Below are positions 17,513 through 26,190 of a stretch of DNA of 49,681 bases, in pieces. This DNA comes from a bacterium (GTDB lineage Bacteria; Cyanobacteriota; Sericytochromatia; S15B-MN24; VGJW01): positions 1 through 49,681 of the forward strand of contig JAJXWQ010000017.1 in NCBI GenBank assembly GCA_021781555.1, read 5' to 3'. A model generated the notes under the pieces. The model was not told where the DNA came from. It saw only the letters and a program-made list of their open reading frames with translations, and searched no databases. Made by a program: the position numbers and the translations under genes. The number at the start of each line of letters is the position of its first letter. Positions within the stretch are counted from its first letter, which is position 1.

Positions 17513-18262
17513 ATGACTTCGGTGAGCCAGATCCTTCGCCAGACTCGCGAGAACAAGGGCATCCTTCTCGACGAGGTCGCTCGCCGGACGTACATCAAGC
17601 TCCCCTACCTGACGGCCCTCGAGGAGGGACGCATGGACGAGCTTCCGGCCCTGGTCTTCGTCCACGGCTACATCCGCCAGTATGCCAAGCTCCTGGGTTT
17701 GAACGCCACCGAGCTCGTGCACCTCTTCCAGCAGGAGGTCCATCACGAAGCCCCCTCGCTCGTCCTTGCACCTGCGCGCATGATGGCCGACAATGAGGCC
17801 GATTCGCGTGGTCAGGATGGCGCCGCCAGTGGCAGGGGATACAGCAACGGCAGCGGATACTCTGCCGCTCCGCAGCCCGACGGCGACGAGCTGGCAAGCG
17901 AGATCATTTCCCGCGTCGAGCTGTCCACCGAGCGTCGGGTTCCGGCGGCGGCCCGCGAGTCCCTCGAAAGGACGCTTCCCGTGACGGACGAACCGGCCGA
18001 AGAACCCGCCAGCTCGTCGTCGAGCGAGAACGTCAAGCAGGCTCAGCAGCAAGCGCAGCGCATCATCGACCAGGCCCACCAGGAAGCCGCGATGCTCCGG
18101 CGTGAGGCGGAGCGGTACGCCCATCAGGTCCTCGCCGAGCTCGAGGCCGAGATCGGTCGGGCCCTGGCGATCGTGCGCAATGGCCGCCAGTTCATCCAGC
18201 AGCGTCGCAAGACCTCGGGAGCGTCGTCCTCGCCATCTTTCGACGTCCGCTCGCGGACCTGA
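17513..18262 (+). CDS. RodZ-like HTH protein with coiled-coil tail
   Basis: 249 aa. Residues 1-75 form an HTH_25/RodZ-type domain (ILRQTRENKGILLDEVARRT, IRQYAKLLGL). A low-complexity linker (about 85-170) leads to a C-terminal coiled coil at 175-235 (AQQQAQRIIDQAHQEAAMLR, EIGRALAIVRNGRQFIQQ) like DivIVA or ATP-synthase b-type helices. RodZ's transmembrane helix and periplasmic domain are absent. Role could be cell shape/division scaffold or transcription regulator. I prefer ATG 17513; a TTG at 17495 would add six residues. Confidence 0.75.
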   Translation: MTSVSQILRQTRENKGILLDEVARRTYIKLPYLTALEEGRMDELPALVFVHGYIRQYAKLLGLNATELVHLFQQEVHHEAPSLVLAPARMMADNEADSRGQDGAASGRGYSNGSGYSAAPQPDGDELASEIISRVELSTERRVPAAARESLERTLPVTDEPAEEPASSSSSENVKQAQQQAQRIIDQAHQEAAMLRREAERYAHQVLAELEAEIGRALAIVRNGRQFIQQRRKTSGASSSPSFDVRSRT

Positions 18263-18263
18263 A

Positions 18264-18395
18264 CCAGCGCGGGCGCTACGCTGCGCAGCCGCTCTAGAGT
18301 GCTCCCGGTTTGAATGGATCGAGCCCGATGAGTCAAACGGGGCCCGGTTGCGCAGCGAAGCGACCGCGCAGAGGGCCCCGTTCAAACTGCAAAAG
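18264..18395 (+). repeat. Dispersed palindromic intergenic repeat, full copy
   Basis: The core at 18336-18382 runs from AACGGGGCCC to GGGCCCCGTT with inner ttgcgcagcg/cgaccgcgca forming the imperfect stem. The left arm is at 18294-18335 (gctcccggtttgaatggatc). A partial inverted piece (gctacgctgcgcagcc) precedes it at about 18272. It lies between the convergent ends of the HTH gene and flhG, where it may also end transcription. Confidence 0.85.
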
Positions 18396-18397
18396 GC

Positions 18398-19288
18398 CTA
18401 GCGGAACAAGGCCTTGCCCAGGCGGGCGAAGAATCCCGCGCCTGCCACCTTGGGTGCCGGGTCGGCCTCCTGAGCGAGCAGGGCGCCTGCAAGCAGGTGA
18501 ATGCGCCGGGTCGCCAGGGAGTAGGGATAAGCCCTCACGAACGGCTTTTGCTGCAATACCGAGCGGCCCACGTTCCCGTCTTTCTCGATCCAGCCCAGGA
18601 GGCGAACGCGCACGGCCAGAAATCTCGCGATGATGCTTACAAGCTTGGAGAAGACGGCGCGGGCCTCGCTCTCGGACTCCACCATGTTGATCAGCAACCA
18701 GACCTGAGCACCTTGGTTCTTGCCGTCGACGGCCTTGATGATCCCGTAGGCGTCCACGATGGCCGTGGGCTCGGGGGTCGTGACCACGATGACCTCGGGG
18801 GCGGCCAGGACGAAGCCCAGCACGTTGGGAGAGATCCCCGCGCCCGTATCGACCAGTAGGAAGTCCGCACGGCTCTCGAGCTCGGCCAGCTTGGCCACCG
18901 TCTGGTCGAGCACCGCTCGCTCGAGGGAAGCCAGCTGGGCGATGCCGCTTCCGCCCGGCACCACCTCGAAGTTGTCGGTCACCGGCAGGATGATCTCGGC
19001 CAGCTGGCGGCGCCCGGCAATGACATCGGCGATGGTGAACGGCGGCGAAAGGTTGAGCAGCACATCGACGTTGGCCATGCCGAGGTCGGCGTCGAAGAGC
19101 ACGACCTTGCGGCCCCGCTGGGCCAGGATCAGCGCGAGGTTGACCGTGACGTTCGTCTTGCCGACCCCGCCCTTGCCGCTCGTCACCACGACGATACGCG
19201 TGGGTGGCTGGAACTGCCCCGCGGGCTCCCCGCGCTGGTCGCGCACCAGCTCTCGCAGGCGAGCGGCCTGATCGACTCCGGCGCTCAT
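18398..19288 (-). CDS. flhG: Flagellar number regulator FlhG (MinD-like ATPase)
   Basis: 296 aa. Starts with the FlhF-activating motif DQAARLREL (residues 6-14), then the deviant Walker A SGKGGVGKTNVTVNLAL, FDADLGMANVDVLL and LLVDTGAGIS. MinD/ParA-family ATPase that with FlhF sets the number and place of flagella. ATG at 19288 follows GAGGAAGCAGG, 10 nt after the flhF stop. It is the last gene of the flagellar cluster. Confidence 0.94.
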   Translation of the reverse strand: MSAGVDQAARLRELVRDQRGEPAGQFQPPTRIVVVTSGKGGVGKTNVTVNLALILAQRGRKVVLFDADLGMANVDVLLNLSPPFTIADVIAGRRQLAEIILPVTDNFEVVPGGSGIAQLASLERAVLDQTVAKLAELESRADFLLVDTGAGISPNVLGFVLAAPEVIVVTTPEPTAIVDAYGIIKAVDGKNQGAQVWLLINMVESESEARAVFSKLVSIIARFLAVRVRLLGWIEKDGNVGRSVLQQKPFVRAYPYSLATRRIHLLAGALLAQEADPAPKVAGAGFFARLGKALFR

Positions 19289-19298
19289 GCCTGCTTCC

Positions 19299-20609
19299 TC
19301 ATAGCAGCATGGTGCGGGCGAGGTCGAGGGCGTCGGCCTCCTTGAGATCGTCCGGCACCGACTGCCCCACGGTGAGGTACGAGATCGGCGCGCTGGCCGC
19401 ATGCGCCGCGCTGACCACGGATCCGAGGGTGGCCGCCTCGTCGATCTTCGTGAAGAGCAGGCGGTCCACGCCCACCGGAGCGAAGCTCTCGATCGCACGC
19501 AGCAGGTTGGCTTTCGATGCGGTAGCCGCCAGTACCAGGTGGACCTCGCGTTCGCCCACGGCCTCGAGAAAGGTCTTGAGCTCGTGGAGGTGCAGCTTGT
19601 GCGAGGGGGAGCGACCGGCCGTGTCGATCAGAACGACATCGCGATCGGCCAGCTTGGCCAGGGCCTCTTTCAGGCTCCCGGGGGTCATCACGACCTCGAC
19701 CGGGATGCCGATGATATCCGCATAGACCTTGAGTTGCTCGACGGCGGCGATACGGTAGGTGTCGATGGTGACCAGGCCCACCCCCTTGCCGTGCGCCAGG
19801 CGGAAGGTCGCTGCGAGCTTGGCGATCGTCGTGGTCTTGCCGACTCCCGTGGGGCCGACCAAGGCGACGACCTTGGGCCCCGGGCCGGCGGGTGCGAGTG
19901 CGATGGGGCCGGAGACCGAGACCAGCGAGGCGATCGCCTGTGGCAACTGCTCGGCCATCGCCTCCTCGGTGCTGCTGCCCTGACCGTGCAGGCGCGCCAG
20001 GATCCTCCGGGCCAGGGCGGTGTCGAGGTCCCTCTTGAGCAGCAAGTCGTAGATCCGTTGCTGGCCTGCGGTCCAGGCCCCCTTGGCGGGCAGGGCGGTC
20101 TCGAGGCGGGTCACCGCCGCCTCCATCTTCTGCGTGACGTCTCCGACGGCCGTCTCGACCGCCTGCGACACCGCCTGCCGGACCTGCCCCGATAAGAGCT
20201 GCTCGAGCACGGCCGTCTTGACGTCCTCGGCGACCTGCGCGACCGTGGCGGCAACCTGCAAACCGGAGGTTACGGCCGCGGCGACCTGCGTGGATGCTGC
20301 GGTGGCCGGTGGCGGGGCGTCCCAGGGACCGATTCCGCCGCCGCTCGGACCGCCCGGCAGGGGATCGACCGCAGCTCGGGCGGGGGGCCGCCCGGTCTCG
20401 GGAGTCTCATCGTCCCGCCGGCGCTTTCGCTCCGAGGGCGATGTGTCCACGGCCGCGAGGACCTCGACGACCTCCCGTCCGAACAGGCCCAGGATCCCGC
20501 CCCTCTTGACCGTGCGCTGGTGCAAGATCACCGCGTCGGGCCCGAGGTCGAGCTTGATCTTGAGCAACGCTTCTTGCATCGTCGCAGCAGAGTACTGGCG
20601 GATCTTCAT
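19299..20609 (-). CDS. flhF: Flagellar biosynthesis GTPase FlhF
   Basis: 436 aa SRP-type GTPase. N-terminal B domain MKIRQYSAATMQEALLKI with GPDAVILHQRTVKRGG. The middle is Ala/Thr-rich, and the C-terminal NG domain has VGPTGVGKTTTIAKL (G1), VTIDTYRIAAVEQLKVYAD, VVLIDTAGRSP (G3) and LLFTKIDEA (G4). It recruits early flagellar components to the insertion site and is regulated by FlhG, the next gene. ATG 20609 chosen as the family start (gagg 8 nt upstream); an in-frame extension of 8 residues exists. Confidence 0.94.
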   Translation of the reverse strand: MKIRQYSAATMQEALLKIKLDLGPDAVILHQRTVKRGGILGLFGREVVEVLAAVDTSPSERKRRRDDETPETGRPPARAAVDPLPGGPSGGGIGPWDAPPPATAASTQVAAAVTSGLQVAATVAQVAEDVKTAVLEQLLSGQVRQAVSQAVETAVGDVTQKMEAAVTRLETALPAKGAWTAGQQRIYDLLLKRDLDTALARRILARLHGQGSSTEEAMAEQLPQAIASLVSVSGPIALAPAGPGPKVVALVGPTGVGKTTTIAKLAATFRLAHGKGVGLVTIDTYRIAAVEQLKVYADIIGIPVEVVMTPGSLKEALAKLADRDVVLIDTAGRSPSHKLHLHELKTFLEAVGEREVHLVLAATASKANLLRAIESFAPVGVDRLLFTKIDEAATLGSVVSAAHAASAPISYLTVGQSVPDDLKEADALDLARTMLL

Positions 20610-20699
20610 TCTTTCCGCCTCAGACCGACCCACGGCGGGCCGCGAGGCGCGACGCGCTCCAACCAGCTTTCCGTGACCGCCCGTTACCCAAGATAGTTA

Positions 20700-20708
20700 C
20701 TTATACCA
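20700..20708 (-). promoter_or_regulatory. Extended -10 promoter upstream of flhF
   Basis: On the minus strand, TGGTATAAG lies 90 nt upstream of the flhF start, in the csrA-flhF gap. It suggests that flhFG can be transcribed apart from the rest of the cluster. Confidence 0.45.
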
Positions 20709-20738
20709 CGCTGCCGTACACCTGCCGCGGGTACAAGC

Positions 20739-21014
20739 TCACCTCGCCGGCGGCGGGCTCTCGGGCTTGCCGAGGGCCTGCTTGAGCAGCGCGCCGGCAC
20801 TGGGAACCGTCTTTCCTGCGACGGATGGGGCTGCCGCGGCGGCGCGTTCGTTCTCGGCCTTGATCTCGAGGTAGATTTCCTGGCGATAGACCGGGACGTC
20901 GCGAGGCGCCTTGAGGCCAATCTTGACCGAGTCGCCCTTGATTTCCAGGACGACGACCTCGATCTCCTCGCCGATCATGATGGACTGGTTGATCTTGCGG
21001 CTCAAGACTAGCAC
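20739..21014 (-). CDS. csrA: Carbon storage / translational regulator CsrA
   Basis: 91 aa. The canonical CsrA fold covers residues 1-60 ([35 protein letters not shown] with RNA-binding Arg44). A further 30-residue Ala/Pro tail is longer than the usual 60-75 aa protein. Binds GGA motifs in mRNA leaders, classically repressing flagellin translation, and is antagonised by FliW, encoded just upstream. GTG start at 21014 after GAGGCGGG; the frame continues upstream without a family match. Confidence 0.93.
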   Translation of the reverse strand: MLVLSRKINQSIMIGEEIEVVVLEIKGDSVKIGLKAPRDVPVYRQEIYLEIKAENERAAAAAPSVAGKTVPSAGALLKQALGKPESPPPAR

Positions 21015-21066
21015 TAGCGACCCGCCTCTATGACTGCTGGGGAAGGCCAAGCCCGAAATTGCGAGT

Positions 21067-21522
21067 TCATGCTGTCACCGGCGCCGTGGTGCGGGCCTCA
21101 TCGGAGATGAGGCGCTGGCGAACCGGGTAGCCCGAGTCGTGGAGCACCAGCTGGCGCCCCATGCGGGTCTCCGGATTGAGGACCAGGGGACCGAGGAGGT
21201 TGGCCGTCATCAGCCTCGGATCCTCGGGGATGGTCACCAGCGCGAGCACCAGCGGCCGCTCGTTCTCGGCCAGCTGCAAGGATTCGCGATCCTCTCGGGA
21301 AAGCTTGACGGCGTAGTCCGGAAAGAAGAGCAAGGGGTCGATAACGGTGAACGAGAGCCGGCCCTCGTCGACCGGCTGGAGCCACCGCAGGGGCGCGATT
21401 TCTTCTTGATCGATGAGCAGGAACCCGGTCAGCTGCTCGAATCCCAGCAGGCCCTGCGGAAAGGTCAGCACGGCCGTCGGGTCGAACTCGAGCGCGCCAA
21501 ACTGCGCCGTGTCTATCTTCAA
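21067..21522 (-). CDS. fliW: Flagellar assembly factor FliW
   Basis: 151 aa, family-typical size. Contains [32 protein letters not shown] and [20 protein letters not shown]. FliW binds CsrA and flagellin, coupling flagellin level to its own translation. TTG start with GAGGG 7 nt upstream. It lies directly between flgL and csrA, the common order in non-gammaproteobacterial flagellates. Confidence 0.94.
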   Translation of the reverse strand: MKIDTAQFGALEFDPTAVLTFPQGLLGFEQLTGFLLIDQEEIAPLRWLQPVDEGRLSFTVIDPLLFFPDYAVKLSREDRESLQLAENERPLVLALVTIPEDPRLMTANLLGPLVLNPETRMGRQLVLHDSGYPVRQRLISDEARTTAPVTA

Positions 21523-21570
21523 CGGTCGTCCCTCGTCATCTTGTCCTCGAGTTATTTAGCCCGGACCGGT

Positions 21571-22485
21571 CTAGCCCGTGCTCGACAGGTAGTTCATCAG
21601 CGTGGGCTCGATCATGCGGGCGCCCGCTGCAAGCGATGCCTGGTATACCGAATTCTCTTGATTGAGCTGGGTGATCAGACTGGCCATGTCGGCGTCGCCC
21701 GTCTGGCTCTTGAGATTGCCCAGGTCAAGGTTCTGGTCGTCGATCCGGCTCGACAGGAGATTGAGGCGATTGACCTTGGCACCGACGATCGCCTGCTGCC
21801 CGACGATCTGGGCATTGCGCTGATCGATCTGGGGGAGGATGGACTGGATGGTATTCGTATCGTCGGCACGCAAAGCGGTCGAAAGGTTCGTCATCAGGGT
21901 GAAGATGTTGGTCGGATCGACCGGTACTCCGCCCGACGTTGCTGTCGAGCCAAAAACATCGGTCCCCAGAGTATTATATTGCACCGAGATCGACTCGCCC
22001 ATCTCGAGAGAAATCCCACTGGTGTTGTTGGCTCCGGTTCCGGTCGCCGGATAGGGCTGGTTCTGGACGTCCGTTCCCGCGAAGATGTACTCGCCATTGA
22101 GCTGCGTGTTGCCGATCTGCTGCATCTGCTGGTTGAGCTGATCGACCTCGTCCGCGATGGCCGACCGGTCGCTCTGCGTGAGCGTATCGCTCGACCCCTG
22201 GACGGTCAACTGGCGCACGCGGGCCATGACGGACTCGGCTTCCTGTAGGGCGCTGTCGGTCGAGTTCAGCCAGTCGATCGCATCCTGGGCGTTGGCCTTG
22301 TACTGCTTGTTGGCATCGATGGCTGCGGAAAACGACATGACCTGGCTGAAGCCGACCGGATTGTCGGACGGTTGGTTGATGGACTTTCCCGTCGAGAGCT
22401 GCTCTTGGATGTTGAGGAGGCTCTGGAGGTTGTTCTCGACGTTCGTGACCGTCGTATCGGTCAGCATCGCTTGGGTGACGCGCAT
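21571..22485 (-). CDS. flgL: Flagellar hook-filament junction protein FlgL (HAP3)
   Basis: 304 aa. Flagellin-like N-terminal helix (MRVTQAMLTDTTVTNVENNL, STGKSINQPSDNPVG) and C-terminal helix (ASLITQLNQENSVYQASLAA, LMNYL) with a variable middle. Builds the junction between hook and filament outside the cell. Follows flgK after about 100 nt, consistent with the FlgKL unit. Confidence 0.94.
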   Translation of the reverse strand: MRVTQAMLTDTTVTNVENNLQSLLNIQEQLSTGKSINQPSDNPVGFSQVMSFSAAIDANKQYKANAQDAIDWLNSTDSALQEAESVMARVRQLTVQGSSDTLTQSDRSAIADEVDQLNQQMQQIGNTQLNGEYIFAGTDVQNQPYPATGTGANNTSGISLEMGESISVQYNTLGTDVFGSTATSGGVPVDPTNIFTLMTNLSTALRADDTNTIQSILPQIDQRNAQIVGQQAIVGAKVNRLNLLSSRIDDQNLDLGNLKSQTGDADMASLITQLNQENSVYQASLAAGARMIEPTLMNYLSSTG

Positions 22486-22582
22486 CTTGTGGGCCCCTCT
22501 CTCTCTCTACATCATCCGCCAGCCGCTCGCGCGGTACGATGGAAGCTTCTCGCTTCAATCCGGGAAGGCTCTGGAGCGTCCA

Positions 22583-24145
22583 TCAGCCGTTGCTACCCAT
22601 GTTGTTGATGATCGTGTTCAGCATCGAATCGAAGGTCGAGATCAGGCGCGCAGAGGCTTCGTAAGCGTGCTGGAACTTGACCAGGTTCGTCATCTCCTCG
22701 TCGAGGTTGACGCCGCTGGTTGACTGGCGCTGGGTATTGATCTGCGTCACCAGCGCCTGCTGGTTCGTCTGCTGACTCTGGGCTGACTGACCCTGGGAGC
22801 CCAGCTGGGTCAGCATGTTGGTGTAGAGGTCCTGCGCGGTGTAGGTTCCGCTCGTCGTGGGAGCCCCGAAGGTGCCATCGCTGATCAAGGAGGTCTGCAG
22901 CGCGGCGACGGCCGTTGCCGTGGTGTTGTCACCCGCCGGCGGGGCGATGCCCCCGACGGGCGGACCGCCACAGGGGATCTGATCCAGGCCACCCGGCGAG
23001 TCGAAGAGCGGGTTGACCTCGATATCGGCCGAGTTGATGATGGAACTGTTGAACTGGTTGCCGGTGCTGTTGATCACGAAGAACGGCTGGCCCGGGGGCG
23101 GGGTGGTGGTCACCGCAGTTCCTGCCTCCGCGAGCGTCGTACCGGCCTCGGTTAGCGAGTTGACGGCCGTCGCGAGGCTGTTGGACAGGGTATCCATCTG
23201 GTAGAGCAGGCCGCCCGGGGTGTTCTGCAGCGGCGAGGTCGACGGCACGATGGGCCGCCCGATGAGCTGGTCTCGAACCTTGAGAAGGGCCCCCATCTCG
23301 CCGCCGAGCGTGTCGGCACTCAGCGCCGCGCCCTGGTAGGTCACGTTCGAGAAGGTCAGCTCCCCGTTCTGGGTGGCCGTCAGCGGCATGGCGGTATCTC
23401 CAGCGACCACCGCCTTTCCGGCGATGTAGACCCAGGTCTCGCCGTTCGACTGCTGGCTCAGCTGCACCTTGGCGTAGCCAGACAGCTTGTCCAGGAGCTC
23501 GTCGCGCTGATCGAGTAGCGCGTTGGGCTGGGCTCCCGTCCCCTCGGCGGTCGCGATCTGCTTGTTGAGGCCGGCGATCTGGCTGAACATGCTGTTGACC
23601 TGCGTCACGTCCGTCGCAAGCTGCGTGTCGGCCTGCTGGCGGATGGCGGTCAGCGAGCTGGAGGCCTGGTTGAGGGAATTGGTGAGGCTCTCGGCGGTCT
23701 GGACCAGCGCACCGCGGGCCGAGGCCTGCGTTGGATTGGCTGCCAGCGTGTTCCAGGCATCGAAGAAATTGCTGAGCTGCTGCTGGATGCCGGTGGTGGA
23801 CGGTTCGTTGAACAGGCCCTGGATCTGGTTGATGTACTGGCTGGTGGTCGTCTGCTCGGAAAGCGAAAGGTTCGAGGACCGGTACTGGTCGTCGAGGAAC
23901 TGATCGCGCATGCGCGCCACCCCCGTGACGTCCACGCCGCCGGGGATCGACGCGACCGAGGGATCGCCGCTGGTTGCCAGCCCGGCCTGAGAGTAGTCGA
24001 CTGCCGCTAGCTGGACTTCCTCGCGGGAATAGCCGGGCGTGTTGGCATTGGTGATGTCGGCCCCGGCCGTATCGATCGCCTCCTGGGAGGCATACAGGCC
24101 CCTCATCGCCGAGCTGATGCCCGAGAGAATGAGATCTGAGCTCAA
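22583..24145 (-). CDS. flgK: Flagellar hook-associated protein FlgK (HAP1)
   Basis: 520 aa. N-terminal rod/hook motif GLYASQEAIDTAGADITNAN with TPGYSREEVQL. C-terminal helix VNLDEEMTNLVKFQHAYEAS with LISTFDSMLNTIINNMG is the classical axial-protein ending. Start is TTG at 24145 with GGGGAG upstream; no ATG fits the family N-terminus. Exported through the flagellar apparatus with help of the FlgN-like chaperone encoded upstream. Confidence 0.95.
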   Translation of the reverse strand: MSSDLILSGISSAMRGLYASQEAIDTAGADITNANTPGYSREEVQLAAVDYSQAGLATSGDPSVASIPGGVDVTGVARMRDQFLDDQYRSSNLSLSEQTTTSQYINQIQGLFNEPSTTGIQQQLSNFFDAWNTLAANPTQASARGALVQTAESLTNSLNQASSSLTAIRQQADTQLATDVTQVNSMFSQIAGLNKQIATAEGTGAQPNALLDQRDELLDKLSGYAKVQLSQQSNGETWVYIAGKAVVAGDTAMPLTATQNGELTFSNVTYQGAALSADTLGGEMGALLKVRDQLIGRPIVPSTSPLQNTPGGLLYQMDTLSNSLATAVNSLTEAGTTLAEAGTAVTTTPPPGQPFFVINSTGNQFNSSIINSADIEVNPLFDSPGGLDQIPCGGPPVGGIAPPAGDNTTATAVAALQTSLISDGTFGAPTTSGTYTAQDLYTNMLTQLGSQGQSAQSQQTNQQALVTQINTQRQSTSGVNLDEEMTNLVKFQHAYEASARLISTFDSMLNTIINNMGSNG

Positions 24146-24194
24146 AGCGCGGTCTCCCCCGAAGTCTGCACCCCGTTTCGAGGCGCTCTTCCGC

Positions 24195-24701
24195 TCAGGC
24201 CGACCGGCTCATCAAGCTGACGTTCGACACTCCGGTCCCGACCGCGGCGGGTCCGTATAACATATCGGCAAGACGTCCATCCGGATTGAGGAAACGGGCA
24301 TAGAACTCCAGCGAGAACCGCACGAACTCGAGTCCGGCTCGCAAGAGAATCCCGCAGTGTTCGTCGCCCTCCTTGAGCCGCCGGGCCAGATCGCCGAGGC
24401 GATCGCCCAGCGCGCGAAGGCGCTCGGCGGCGGCGCGGTCCGGAATTCGACCCAGCGTCGCGGCAAGCGGCGCGTCGGCGGGCAAACCAAGTGTGCCGTT
24501 GAGGCGAGCCGACTCCTCGAGACGCTCCTGCTCCAGCTTGCGGAGCTTGCGCTGTTCCTCGCTCTCGCGTGCGAGCAGCTGCTGAAGCGCGGCGATCTCT
24601 CGCTTCTGGATGATGGCGATCTTCAGCGGGAGCCTCGTCACGAAAGACGCGTAACCCGAGGCTTCGGCCGCGAGAATCCGCTCGAGCCGGCTAGTGTCCA
24701 T
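24195..24701 (-). CDS. flgN: FlgN-like flagellar export chaperone
   Basis: 168 aa, all-helical. The order ILAAEASGYASFVTRLPLKI, KREIAALQQLLARESEEQRK, then a second long helix (LEFVRFSLEFYARFLNPDG) fits the FlgN/FliT fold that holds FlgK and FlgL before export. It lies between flgM and flgK, the normal flgN place. Sequence identity in this family is low, so position carries much of the assignment. Confidence 0.85.
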   Translation of the reverse strand: MDTSRLERILAAEASGYASFVTRLPLKIAIIQKREIAALQQLLARESEEQRKLRKLEQERLEESARLNGTLGLPADAPLAATLGRIPDRAAAERLRALGDRLGDLARRLKEGDEHCGILLRAGLEFVRFSLEFYARFLNPDGRLADMLYGPAAVGTGVSNVSLMSRSA

Positions 24702-24710
24702 GCCGCTACG

Positions 24711-25034
24711 CTACTTGCCGTGAAGCTGATCGATGTCGATCTGCTCTCCGCCCCGCTCGAGGATGGCCTGTGCGATATCGGAGCCGCTGGGCCTGTAGGA
24801 GCCGTTGGCAACGGCGTCCTTCAGACGTGCAACTTTCTCGGATCTCACGGCCGGTCCTGCCTTGATCGCGGGGCCAAACTTGGACAGCGCTCCGGCTGAC
24901 TCCGAGAGGGACACATCAGCAGCCGCTCGAGCCTTCGGCGGAGCCTTGACGGCGTCGGCCTCTCGCTTGCGCGCGGTGGCCGCGACGTCGCTCGTCTGAG
25001 CCAGAAGCCGCGGATCGATTCTCACGGTAATCAC
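24711..25034 (-). CDS. flgM: Anti-sigma-28 factor FlgM
   Basis: 107 aa. The C-terminal sigma-binding helices are clear: RSEKVARLKDAVANGSYRPS and GSDIAQAILERGG. The N-terminus is disordered, as in FlgM, for export. Likely GTG start at 25034. It lies directly downstream of a sigma-28-type promoter, which gives the expected feedback. The intergenic repeat at 25098 separates it from the yvyF-like gene. Confidence 0.9.
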   Translation of the reverse strand: MITVRIDPRLLAQTSDVAATARKREADAVKAPPKARAAADVSLSESAGALSKFGPAIKAGPAVRSEKVARLKDAVANGSYRPSGSDIAQAILERGGEQIDIDQLHGK

Positions 25035-25070
25035 CCCGATTTCGCTGGGAAATTTGTTCTCCCGTCTTAT

Positions 25071-25098
25071 TTATCGGCCGCACCACAGGAGGACTTTA
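25071..25098 (-). promoter_or_regulatory. Sigma-28 (FliA-type) promoter of flgM
   Basis: On the minus strand TAAA (25095-25098), 16 nt, then a perfect GCCGATAA (25071-25078). Consensus is TAAA-N15-GCCGATAA. It lies 37 nt before the flgM start, followed by an AT-rich stretch. It implies a FliA-dependent late class flgM-flgN-flgK-flgL unit and a sigma-28 encoded elsewhere. Confidence 0.75.
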
Positions 25099-25196
25099 GA
25101 GCGCTCTCGCCTCGAAATGATCGAGCCCGAACAGTCAACCGGGGACCGGTTGCGCAGCGAAGCGACCGCGCAGAGGGACCCGTTCAAGCTGCAGAT
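25098..25196 (+). repeat. Dispersed palindromic intergenic repeat
   Basis: Left arm from gcgctctcgcctcgaaatga and core at 25137-25184 (aaccggggaccgg to gggacccgtt). It lies between yvyF-like and flgM, abutting the -35 of the sigma-28 promoter, and separates these genes transcriptionally. Confidence 0.8.
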
Positions 25197-25214
25197 GCGC
25201 ATCCTGGCAGGCCC

Positions 25215-25649
25215 CTAGCGCGTGTACTTGTCGCCGCGGAGCTCGTGGCCGATGTCCGGACGATGCCCCGCCGGGGCGTCCGCAGAACCTGGTTTGCGCG
25301 GGGTGCCGGAGCTCGCGTCCGGATGCTCGCCAAGGGAAGCCTGGAACTTGCCGGCGCAGCGCTGGCACAGCCGTCCCTCGCTGACCGGAATGCCGCAGCG
25401 CTCACACGGCCAGGTGATCGAAGGATCCTTGGCCAGCAGGCGTCGGTTCCGGAACCATTCGAGGATGAGACGCTCGGGGACCTCGGTGTCGCTGGCGATC
25501 TTGGGGATGAGCACACCGGGGTGGTCGCGGAGGTACGTGTAGACACGCTCGAATTGCTGCTCCTCGACCTCTTGGCAGTCCGGACAAAGCTTGGCAGACG
25601 GGAGCCTGTTGAAGGTCTTGCCGCAGCGGGGGCAGTTGGAAAGTGGCAC
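25215..25649 (-). CDS. YvyF-like flagellar-operon zinc protein
   Basis: 144 aa. N-terminal zinc knuckle Cys6-X2-Cys9 ... Cys22-X2-Cys25 (CPRCGKTFNR, LCPDCQE), a helical middle with FERVYTYLRDHPGVLIPKI and LILEWFRNRRLL, and a second CERCGIPVSE/LCQRC knuckle. This is the order seen in the YvyF/TIGR03826 proteins found next to flgM in Firmicutes. The last 40 residues are Pro/Gly-rich. GTG start behind aaggag. Exact function in flagellar control is not established. Confidence 0.85.
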   Translation of the reverse strand: MPLSNCPRCGKTFNRLPSAKLCPDCQEVEEQQFERVYTYLRDHPGVLIPKIASDTEVPERLILEWFRNRRLLAKDPSITWPCERCGIPVSEGRLCQRCAGKFQASLGEHPDASSGTPRKPGSADAPAGHRPDIGHELRGDKYTR

Positions 25650-25762
25650 GGTGCCGAACTCCTTTCCGGCCGATCTTTCGCATCTAGTCTAGTGCGAGGG
25701 CCAGAAGGCTGGCAAGTCGCGGAATTCACCGACCCGCGCAGGGCAACCCTGGCGCAGTCTTG

Positions 25763-26164
25763 TCAGCTGGCAGCAGGGCCGGCCGCCGTCGCGGCTTGGT
25801 GGCCAGCCGAACCGGCCATGCCCGAGAACTCGCGGTAGATCGCATCCGCAAGGCCGAAGCTCTGGCTGTGGGCGATCTGCTTGCCGAGCTGAGCATCGAG
25901 CATGCTGTGCATGATGTCGCTGGCGTTGCCGCTATCCAGAGGATCCTTGGCCAGATGGGCATGACGCATCGCCGTCAACATCTGGGTGACGAGGATTCCT
26001 TCGAAATCCTGAGCGGCGCCCATCAAGCGCTTCTGCTCGGGTGTCATGGTCTTGTCCTGCGCGGCGGTTAGCGCGGGTTTCGACCCGACGGACCTGAGGC
26101 TGGGATTCGCCATGCCCAGGGCGGCTGGGCCCAGGGCCGGCAGGTCGAGAGATGCGAGACTCAT
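25763..26164 (-). CDS. flgJ: Rod-binding protein FlgJ (N-terminal type only)
   Basis: 133 aa. The conserved rod-cap/binding domain is AAQDFEGILVTQMLTAMRHA and MLDAQLGKQIAHSQSFGLAD. The muramidase half found in gammaproteobacterial FlgJ is missing, as in many other phyla. A separate lytic transglycosylase gene lies 1.8 kb upstream, and a FlgJ-type glucosaminidase elsewhere at 4258. Follows flgG. Confidence 0.92.
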   Translation of the reverse strand: MSLASLDLPALGPAALGMANPSLRSVGSKPALTAAQDKTMTPEQKRLMGAAQDFEGILVTQMLTAMRHAHLAKDPLDSGNASDIMHSMLDAQLGKQIAHSQSFGLADAIYREFSGMAGSAGHQAATAAGPAAS

Positions 26165-26190
26165 TTGTTCTTATTGTCGGTCTGACTCGC

